Assembly (NCBI GenBank): GCA_945878745.1 | Contig: CAMDVY010000210.1 | Span: 1-5,925, forward strand | From: Klebsiella pneumoniae | GTDB taxonomy: Bacteria > Pseudomonadota > Gammaproteobacteria > Pseudomonadales > Azotimanducaceae | Direction: 5' to 3' | Length of the DNA: 5,925 nucleotides | Part shown: positions 1 through 4,833 of the stretch, one piece after another | Layout: every line of letters begins with the position of its first letter | How positions within the stretch are numbered: position 1 is the first letter of the stretch | Translations under genes and position numbers: made by a program | Notes under the pieces: model-generated | What the model was told of the DNA's origin: nothing | Databases searched by the model: none | What the model saw: only the letters and a program-made list of their open reading frames with translations

Positions 1-1
1 C

Positions 2-1741
2 TGGATCAACGACACCACCGGCAGTCAGATCTGCATCGGCTCGCTCGATGAACTCGAGTCGCTCTCCGGTGTGCGCATCACCGACCTGCATCGAGAACAT
101 GTTGATCCCATCACCTTTACGAAACCGGGTGAAGACGGCGTCTATCGACGGGTGCCGGAAGTGCTGGATTGCTGGTTTGAGTCCGGTTCAATGCCGTATG
201 CACAGCTGCATTTTCCATTCGAGAACCGCGAGCTGTTCGAAGCTGGATTTCCGGCCGAATTCATTGCCGAGGGGCTGGATCAGACCCGCGGCTGGTTTTA
301 CACGCTGACCGTGCTGGCCGCAGCCCTCTACGACAAACCGGCGTTTCGCAACGTCATCGTCAACGGCATGGTGCTGGCTGCAGATGGCAAGAAGATGTCG
401 AAGCGGTTGCGCAACTACACCCCGCCCGACGAGCTGATGGAAGAGTATGGCGCCGATGCACTGCGCCTGTATCTGATCACTTCAGGCCTCGTGCGTGCGG
501 AAGAGCAGCGTTTTGTTGATGGTGGCGTGCGCGATATGGTGCGGCGAGTGCTGTTGCCCTGGTACAACGCCTATTCGTTCCTGCGAACCTACGCGCAGAT
601 CGATCACTGGTCGCCCTCACAAGACAGTGCACGCAGTACAAATATCCTCGATCAATGGGTGTTGTCCCGCTTGCAGACGCTCAAGGCATCTGTTGCCCAG
701 GAGATGGAAGCGTATCGTCTCTACGCGGTTGTGCCACAGCTGCTGGATTTCATTGAAGATCTGACCAACTGGTACATCCGGCTCAATCGACCCAGATTCT
801 GGGAGGAAGGTATCTCTGCTGACAAGAGTGCGGCCTACGCCACCTTGTATTCGGTGTTGGGAGAGCTCTCGCGGATCATGGCGCCGTTTGTTCCGTTTCT
901 CTCGGAACACCTGTATCTCGAGCTGAGGAAGTTGGCAGTGGGTGGATCTGAGCCTGCGTCCGTTCATTTGTGCGCGTTTCCAGATGCGAATCCGGAATTG
1001 CGCAAGCCGGAGCTCGAACATGCGGTTGGCTTGATGCAGCGAGTCATCCTGCTTGGTCGGCAGAAACGTGAAGCGGAGAAGATCAATCTGCGGACACCAT
1101 TGTCGCGGCTGACGATCATCGGTGAATCGGGGCAAGACCTGAGTCAGATTGATGCCCTCATGGCCTACGTCCAGCGCGAGCTGAACGTGCAGCAGGTGCT
1201 GTTTGATGCCGACGAAAGCGCCTATATCGAGCTGATCGCCAAACCGAACTTCCCGTCGCTCGGCAAACGCCTGGGCAAACGCATGAAGCAGTTTCAGGTC
1301 GCGATCAATGCGTTGCCTGTGCAGGCGATTGCACAGTTGCGTCGGGATGGGAAGCTCACCGTCGAAGGCGAGGAATTCACGCTCGCAGAGATCGATGTGC
1401 AACAGAAACCGAAGCCTGGTGCGAATATCATCTCGGATGCGACGATCGCGATTGATCTGGATTGTGAACTGAACGAGTCATTGATCAGAGGTGGTCAGGC
1501 ACGAGAGATCGTGCGCAGTATTCAGCGTGCGCGGAAGGAAAGCGGATTACGCGTCTCGGATCGAATTCGTCTGCGCTATCGTGGTGACGCATCGTTGTTG
1601 CAGGCGTTCACTGAACATCAGGCGTATGTCTGTGGCGAAACGTTGACCCTGGAAGCGATGCTGGACACGTCCGCCTCGGCCTTTGAGGAAGACTTTGATG
1701 GCCATAAATTTGCCTTCTCGATTGAACGCATGAGTGCCTGA
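2..1741 (+). CDS. ileS: Isoleucyl-tRNA synthetase, IleRS2 (eukaryote-like) type, C-terminal part
   Basis: Charges tRNA-Ile with isoleucine in the cytosol (class Ia synthetase). The frame is open from the left edge, so the N-terminus with the HIGH motif and most of the editing domain is missing; 579 residues remain, about half of a usual IleRS of about 1,000-1,060. Visible parts, numbered from the left edge: catalytic-core segment DCWFESGSMPYAQ (about 56-68), DQTRGWFYT (about 92-100), and the KMSKS-type loop as KMSKRLRNY (131-139, bases 392-418), followed by the tRNA-binding helical anticodon domain and a C-terminal region ending at TGA 1739-1741. KMSKRLRNY followed by GADALRLYLI and LLPWYNAYSF is the pattern of eukaryotic and bacterial type-2 IleRS; type 1 has KMSKSLGN. 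Type-2 enzymes are known for natural mupirocin tolerance. It is unknown whether this is the only ileS of the genome. The next gene follows after 59 bases with no visible terminator. Identity is very secure, the subtype secure. Confidence 0.97.
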   Translation, partial: WINDTTGSQICIGSLDELESLSGVRITDLHREHVDPITFTKPGEDGVYRRVPEVLDCWFESGSMPYAQLHFPFENRELFEAGFPAEFIAEGLDQTRGWFYTLTVLAAALYDKPAFRNVIVNGMVLAADGKKMSKRLRNYTPPDELMEEYGADALRLYLITSGLVRAEEQRFVDGGVRDMVRRVLLPWYNAYSFLRTYAQIDHWSPSQDSARSTNILDQWVLSRLQTLKASVAQEMEAYRLYAVVPQLLDFIEDLTNWYIRLNRPRFWEEGISADKSAAYATLYSVLGELSRIMAPFVPFLSEHLYLELRKLAVGGSEPASVHLCAFPDANPELRKPELEHAVGLMQRVILLGRQKREAEKINLRTPLSRLTIIGESGQDLSQIDALMAYVQRELNVQQVLFDADESAYIELIAKPNFPSLGKRLGKRMKQFQVAINALPVQAIAQLRRDGKLTVEGEEFTLAEIDVQQKPKPGANIISDATIAIDLDCELNESLIRGGQAREIVRSIQRARKESGLRVSDRIRLRYRGDASLLQAFTEHQAYVCGETLTLEAMLDTSASAFEEDFDGHKFAFSIERMSA

Positions 1742-1800
1742 CAACGAGGCGAAGGCGCGTGCGCGGGTGGGCTTGCGTGATCCGGCGATAGGGAGATGAG

Positions 1801-2619
1801 ATGCCCGAACAAAAATTTCTGTCCGCTCAACCCGGATCACGGGTCGACCACGTGGGTACCTATCAGCGGGTGTTGCCGGTGAGCCTGGCCCGGATGTTCG
1901 AAAATGCGCTCGACTGGGAGCATCTGCCATTCCTGCACTCGTCTTCGTTCAGTGCAATCGACTGCGTAGCGGCTGGACCCTGGGGGTGGCGAGCGAAGGT
2001 GCTTGATGCGAGGGGCAGGGAATCCTTGCTCGAATTGCGTTTGGATACGACACAGCGTCGCTGGATTACGAGAACACTCACGGGTGAGTTCGCAGGCGCC
2101 GAGATCTGGACGTATGTCCTGGAACGTGGTCCCCGCGAGATCGAAATCGTGGTTGATTTTCACGTTCCCGGGGTGACCCCTGAAGCCCGTGAGCGAGTCG
2201 GTCGGGCTTACGCGCGAACATACGAAGCACTGTATGACGAAGACTCCGCCATGATGAGTTCACGGCAGGAAATGCTCGATTCTCGAATCGTTCCTCTGCA
2301 GCAAGACGCGCCACCGATTTGTCTTGGTCGCGTGGACGCTTTGGATTTCCCGCTCGCTGCGCGATTTTCCGGTCGAGATGTGGTGATCCATGTGATCGCG
2401 GGCTCGTCGGTAGTCCATGTTGCGCGCTGCCCACACTTGGGAGCACCGCTGATCACCGGCAAGGTGACGGACAACATCCTGGAATGTTCCTGGCACGGCT
2501 ATCGGTTTGATCTGAATTCGGGACAGTGTTTGAGCGGGGCTGTATGCACGATCACGGCGCCATTTGGAGCCTGGATCGCAGATGATTCGCTGTGGATCGG
2601 TTTGGAGAAAAAAGGTTGA
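1801..2619 (+). CDS. Rieske 2Fe-2S oxygenase-like protein with reversed domain order
   Basis: 272 residues. The ATG at 1801 is preceded by GGGAG (1791-1795) at a 5-base spacing. The C-terminal third holds a complete Rieske cluster motif: C210-x-H212, 16 residues, then C229-S-W-H232-G, binding a 2Fe-2S cluster through two Cys and two His. The N-terminal part is not a spacer: E34-x3-D38-x2-H41-x4-H46 matches the mononuclear iron motif of ring-hydroxylating oxygenase alpha subunits (naphthalene dioxygenase D205, H208, H213 have the same spacing). An ED-containing segment near 147-156 (ED..MM...Q) resembles the place of the third, Asp ligand, with D148 as candidate. Known oxygenases have Rieske first and catalytic domain second; here the order is swapped and the catalytic part is short (about 165 residues). 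No signal peptide or membrane helix is seen, so it is likely cytosolic. Oxygenase activity on an aromatic or terpenoid-like substrate is inference; an electron-transfer or non-catalytic role is possible. No reductase partner lies in the window. Confidence 0.85.
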   Translation: MPEQKFLSAQPGSRVDHVGTYQRVLPVSLARMFENALDWEHLPFLHSSSFSAIDCVAAGPWGWRAKVLDARGRESLLELRLDTTQRRWITRTLTGEFAGAEIWTYVLERGPREIEIVVDFHVPGVTPEARERVGRAYARTYEALYDEDSAMMSSRQEMLDSRIVPLQQDAPPICLGRVDALDFPLAARFSGRDVVIHVIAGSSVVHVARCPHLGAPLITGKVTDNILECSWHGYRFDLNSGQCLSGAVCTITAPFGAWIADDSLWIGLEKKG

Positions 2620-2651
2620 GGCGATGTACTCGCCTCGAACCGTTTTGAATG

Positions 2652-2700
2652 AGAGGGATACCCGCAGGGGAGGAGGGGAGGGGAAGCCGGGTATCCCTCT
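2652..2700. repeat. Perfect 13-bp inverted repeat (hairpin), possible bidirectional transcription end
   Basis: Left arm AGAGGGATACCCG (2652-2664) and right arm CGGGTATCCCTCT (2688-2700) are exact reverse complements around a 23-base loop. GTTT at 2642-2645 can pair further with AAAC at 2701-2704 across a 6-base bulge. It starts 32 bases after the Rieske stop and, read on the minus strand, begins 16 bases after the TAA at 2717-2719 of the possible minus-strand ORF, which suits a shared end for convergent transcripts. Neither side has a T-run, so it is not a classical intrinsic terminator; a Rho-dependent end, an mRNA 3' stabiliser or a protein-binding palindrome are alternatives. Confidence 0.75.
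2667..2691 (+). other. G-tract, potential G-quadruplex overlapping the hairpin
   Basis: Runs of G at 2667-2670, 2675-2678, 2680-2683 and 2689-2691 are separated by 4, 1 and 5 bases, which fits the usual G3+/N1-7 quadruplex pattern. The last run belongs to the right hairpin arm, so hairpin and quadruplex exclude each other on the plus strand or its RNA. The opposite strand is C-rich over the same stretch. The pattern is seen; formation in the cell is inference. Confidence 0.45.
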
Positions 2701-2716
2701 AAACTATCGCAACCAC

Positions 2717-2908
2717 TTACTTCTTCATCTGCCTGCACGGACCGCTGTCTGAGCTGGCTGGTTGCTGGATCCTGTTTCGGTAACTGTGTCTCTTACTACT
2801 CTTCTCGCCGCTTCGCGTACTACTTCTCTTTTTACTGCTGCCGCTTCTTTTACTGCTGCCGCTTCGCGTTCTGGTGTTACCGTTTCAGACCTCTTCGATG
2901 TCACGCAT
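2717..2908 (-). pseudogene. Possible small Ser/Lys/Arg-rich protein gene with an in-frame TGA
   Basis: On the minus strand, ATG at 2908-2906 (AAGG four bases upstream) begins MRDIEEV, meets TGA at 2887-2885, and the same frame then continues open for 55 codons to TAA at 2719-2717. The continuation is strongly basic and low in complexity (RSGSSKRSGSSKKRSS, later TRSGEKSSKRHSYRNR) and ends in RQMKK. By hand count roughly 60% of its third codon positions are G or C. The competing minus-strand frame (GTG 2925 to TGA 2725, 66 residues, rich in EAAAVK and REVVREAARR) scores only about one third, so the basic frame looks more like this genome's coding. A hairpin follows 16 bases after the TAA. It could be a gene broken by one base change, a readthrough ORF, or chance in a purine-rich repeat. 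No family is recognised. Confidence 0.25.
2830..2865. repeat. Two exact 18-bp tandem copies
   Basis: TTTTACTGCTGCCGCTTC occurs at 2830-2847 and again, without a gap, at 2848-2865. The unit is a multiple of three, so it encodes six residues twice in any minus-strand frame (EAAAVK or RSGSSK). A related GCCGCTTCGCGT stands at 2807-2818 and 2858-2869, so the region looks built by slippage from one short unit. Confidence 0.85.
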
Positions 2909-2924
2909 GTTACCTTGGGTAACA
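2908..2924. promoter_or_regulatory. 17-bp palindrome, candidate LysR-type operator
   Basis: TGTTACC-TTG-GGTAACA is a perfect dyad with 7-bp arms and a 3-base centre. It contains T2910 and A2922 with 11 bases between, the T-N11-A layout typical of LysR-type binding sites. The centre lies 114 bases before the regulator's ATG at 3030, a usual distance for autoregulation. Further GTTACC/GGTAAC copies lie at 2779-2784 and 2876-2881. The dyad also overlaps the first codon of the possible minus-strand small gene. The palindrome is seen; its role is inferred from the family and position. Confidence 0.5.
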
Positions 2925-3029
2925 CTCAATGCAACCCTTAGTAACGCAACACCCCATTGCGAATTTGCAGCGGCATCCATGAATGGTAAGCTCCGCGGGG
3001 TTGAAGACGCTGAAACTGACAACCAAGAC

Positions 3030-3920
3030 ATGAACCCCGACTGGGATGACTACCGACATTTCGCCGCCATTGTGCATGCAGGTTCCGTACGCGCGGCAGC
3101 CCAGCAGCTTGAGGTGAATGCGTCGACCGTTACTCGACGACTCGACCACCTGGAGCGCCGACTGGGCATCGCTCTGTTTACTCGCACCCCCCAGGGGCTT
3201 GTTATCACACGCCAGGGTGAGGAACTTGCCGAGCGAATCGACCGTATCAGTCGAGAGATTGTCTCGATCGAAAGTGAATTGCAGGCTGGCGAAAGGGCGG
3301 ATGCCGGACGAGTCAGCCTGTTGTTGCCAAAATCGCTGCACATCATTCTGACGCCTCGACTCGATCAGTTCAGGTTGCAGCACCCGTTAATTGATATTGA
3401 GATCATCAATCCCCTGGCACAGATCCCGATCGGCCAGATCGATATCATCATCCGCGGCACGCAGACCCCCGATGCTGACCTCATTGCCCGCTCGCTGGGG
3501 CGGCCTCAGGTGGGCGTGTTTGCGCGGCCTGATGTTGCAGAGTTCATGCTGCCAGGGCACACAAAGTCAGGGATTGGCTGGCTCAGTCTGCTCGATCAGG
3601 ATCTAGGCCCACGTGTCGATGACGCACTGCGGGACGATGGGTTCGCTGGTCTTGCGGTGAAGGTGCGTACGACCTCTGTGCTCCAGCAACTGGTGGCATT
3701 GCGCGCGGGCCTTGGTGTGGGCATGCTGCCGCGCTGGATGATCGGGGATGCCTCCGGGTTGGTGGAAATCCCGTCAGCGCATTCGCATCAAGCGCAGCCG
3801 TTCTGGTTGCTGTCGCGGCCAGCGATGCGACGAGCATTGCGGGCCCAACTGCTGCTCGACTGGCTGCGCAGTGAACTCGCCGATCCCCTGTATGGCTTTG
3901 TCAGAGGTGGAGCCTCTTGA
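3030..3920 (+). CDS. LysR-type transcriptional regulator
   Basis: 296 residues, the usual LysR length. Residues 5-63 form the winged helix-turn-helix (DDYRHFAAIVHAGSVRAAAQ, then VNASTVTRRLDHLERRLG and LFTRTPQGLVITRQG); a linker helix runs to about 90, and residues 93-285 are the periplasmic-binding-protein-like effector domain. ATG 3030 is chosen because the HTH begins five residues later, as is normal; the frame is open upstream, with ATG 2979 as a possible longer start, and no start has a strong ribosome site. It binds DNA as an oligomer and responds to a small molecule that cannot be named. Unlike the common divergent layout, it points the same way as the hydrolase and rhamnosidase genes and is nearly fused to them by overlaps, so it is probably cotranscribed and may regulate its own operon through the 2908-2924 palindrome. 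Its effector may be a product of the rhamnosidase pathway; that is inference. Confidence 0.93.
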   Translation: MNPDWDDYRHFAAIVHAGSVRAAAQQLEVNASTVTRRLDHLERRLGIALFTRTPQGLVITRQGEELAERIDRISREIVSIESELQAGERADAGRVSLLLPKSLHIILTPRLDQFRLQHPLIDIEIINPLAQIPIGQIDIIIRGTQTPDADLIARSLGRPQVGVFARPDVAEFMLPGHTKSGIGWLSLLDQDLGPRVDDALRDDGFAGLAVKVRTTSVLQQLVALRAGLGVGMLPRWMIGDASGLVEIPSAHSHQAQPFWLLSRPAMRRALRAQLLLDWLRSELADPLYGFVRGGAS

Positions 3921-3937
3921 TGCGGATGCATGCATGA
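3904..3937 (+). promoter_or_regulatory. Ribosome site and 5-codon relay ORF between regulator and hydrolase genes
   Basis: The purine-rich stretch GAGGTGGAG (3904-3912) stands 7 bases before ATG 3920, which shares its A with the regulator's stop (TGATG, 3918-3922). That ATG opens a tiny frame, MRMHA, whose TGA (3935-3937) overlaps the hydrolase ATG (3934-3936) as ATGA. The good Shine-Dalgarno spacing thus serves the micro-ORF, while the hydrolase start is 21 bases away. Four ATGs in three frames occur in 17 bases (3920, 3926, 3930, 3934). A termination-reinitiation relay is plausible; simple chance or leaky selection among the ATGs is the alternative. Confidence 0.4.
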
Positions 3938-4833
3938 ACGAACCAAGAGCCAGTTCCCACTACTATTTTTCCCAACGGTTGCGGCTGCACTACCTTGATT
4001 GGGGTAACGGCACACGGCCGCCGATGTTGCTGGTGCATGGTGTGCAGGATCATTGCCACACCTGGGATTTTCTGGCGAATCGGTTTATTGACACCCATCA
4101 TGTCGTGGTGCCGGATCTGCGTGGCCACGGCGACTCGGACTGGAATCGAGGTTCTGCCTATCGGCACTCAGACTATGTCTACGATCTGGTTCGACTGATT
4201 GAACAACGACGGCTGCATGGTTGTGTGCTCATCGCGCACTCGATGGGTGCAACCGTGGCGGCACAGCTGGCTGGTGCGTGGCCTGGTTTGGTTTCGAAAC
4301 TGGTACTGCTTGAAGGCGTTGGTCTCTGGCCGGGTTGGTACGAAGGCATGTTGTCCCCCGAGAAGTTTCGTACCTGGGAACAGCAGATGCTCAAACTTGC
4401 TGATCGTGTCCCGCGTCGTTATCCCTCCCTCGAAGCGGCCTGCGAGCGCATGCGGCAGGTGAACCCGAATCTCGACGCCTCGATCGCTCGGCATCTGACC
4501 GTTCATGGCAGCCATCAGAACGAGGATGGGTCGTATAGCTGGAAGTTTGACAACTATACCCACAGCCCGTCACTGTACCCCATGCCTGAAGCAGACACGG
4601 TCGCCTTGTGGAAATCCGTTGCCAGTCCGACGCTGATCCTCAATGCAAAGCAGGGTTTTTCGCACCGAATCGGCCAGGACTCCACGATCAGACATTTTCA
4701 GGATGCACGGATGCTCGACATAGATGGCGCCGGCCATTGGCTGCACCACGATCAGCTGGATACGGTGGTTGCGCACATTGATCAGTTTTTTGGGTTGCAC
4801 CGAACCGTCGCGATGACAGACCACTCGTCATGA
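3934..4833 (+). CDS. Alpha/beta-hydrolase fold protein, likely esterase-type serine hydrolase
   Basis: 299 residues, the normal size of a single-domain soluble alpha/beta-hydrolase. Order of motifs: LLVHGVQDH (32-40, oxyanion hole after strand 3), VVVPDLRGHGDSD (57-69), nucleophile elbow A101-H-S103-M-G105, LVLLEG (123-128), cap region about 130-220, PTLILNAK (232-239), and GAGHWLHH (265-272) with catalytic H268. The elbow has Ala where Gly is usual. The normal acid position after strand 7 has no Asp; E127 after strand 6 is the likely acid, spaced 24 residues from S103, the same spacing as the nucleophile-Glu pair of LinB-type dehalogenases. Ser as nucleophile argues for ester or C-C bond hydrolysis, not dehalogenation. 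No signal peptide, so cytosolic. ATG 3934 is the first in-frame start beyond the regulator's stop. The 3' end overlaps the rhamnosidase start by ATGA (4830-4833). Removing an acyl group from a rhamnoside is a reasonable guess only. Confidence 0.9.
   Translation: MNEPRASSHYYFSQRLRLHYLDWGNGTRPPMLLVHGVQDHCHTWDFLANRFIDTHHVVVPDLRGHGDSDWNRGSAYRHSDYVYDLVRLIEQRRLHGCVLIAHSMGATVAAQLAGAWPGLVSKLVLLEGVGLWPGWYEGMLSPEKFRTWEQQMLKLADRVPRRYPSLEAACERMRQVNPNLDASIARHLTVHGSHQNEDGSYSWKFDNYTHSPSLYPMPEADTVALWKSVASPTLILNAKQGFSHRIGQDSTIRHFQDARMLDIDGAGHWLHHDQLDTVVAHIDQFFGLHRTVAMTDHSS

Larger units (their letters stand above)
2620..3029. other. Structured intergenic region between Rieske gene and lysR-type gene
   Basis: This 410-base stretch has no secure gene. 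From left to right it holds a perfect 13-bp inverted repeat with a G-rich loop (2652-2700), a strand-biased region (2710-2870, pyrimidine-rich on plus) with an exact 18-bp tandem duplication and a repeated GCCGCTTCGCGT (2807-2818 and 2858-2869), a possible broken small minus-strand gene (2717-2908), and GTTACC/GGTAAC motifs at 2779-2784, 2876-2881, 2909-2914 and 2918-2923, plus a GTAAC at 2941-2945. The last 100 bases before the regulator probably contain its promoter, but no convincing -35/-10 pair could be picked by eye. Confidence 0.7.

Noticed and set aside
617..1402. Long open frame on the minus strand inside ileS (261 codons)
   Set aside because: It is fully antisense to a securely identified synthetase and its translation shows no recognisable domain; typical of a shadow frame in GC-rich DNA.
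1742..1800. Terminator or promoter between ileS and the Rieske gene
   Set aside because: Only short imperfect GC-rich self-complementarity is present, with no T-run and no convincing -35/-10 pair.
2078..2446. Minus-strand frame opposite the Rieske gene
   Set aside because: Antisense to a gene with complete Rieske and iron-site motifs; its translation has no family features.
2652..2700. Hairpin as a standard intrinsic terminator
   Set aside because: No T-run follows the stem on either strand and the loop is long, so only an inverted repeat with possible transcript-end role is claimed.
2885..2887. TGA as a selenocysteine codon in the small minus-strand ORF
   Set aside because: No evident SECIS-like hairpin follows the TGA and no selenoprotein family matches.
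2874..3029. Longer N-terminus for the LysR protein
   Set aside because: The extra residues precede the HTH with no family counterpart and cross the operator-like palindrome; ATG 3030 gives the normal LysR start.
3748..3933. Longer N-terminus for the hydrolase
   Set aside because: It would overlap the regulator gene by over 170 bases and adds no hydrolase features; ATG 3934 directly precedes the usual N-terminal strand.
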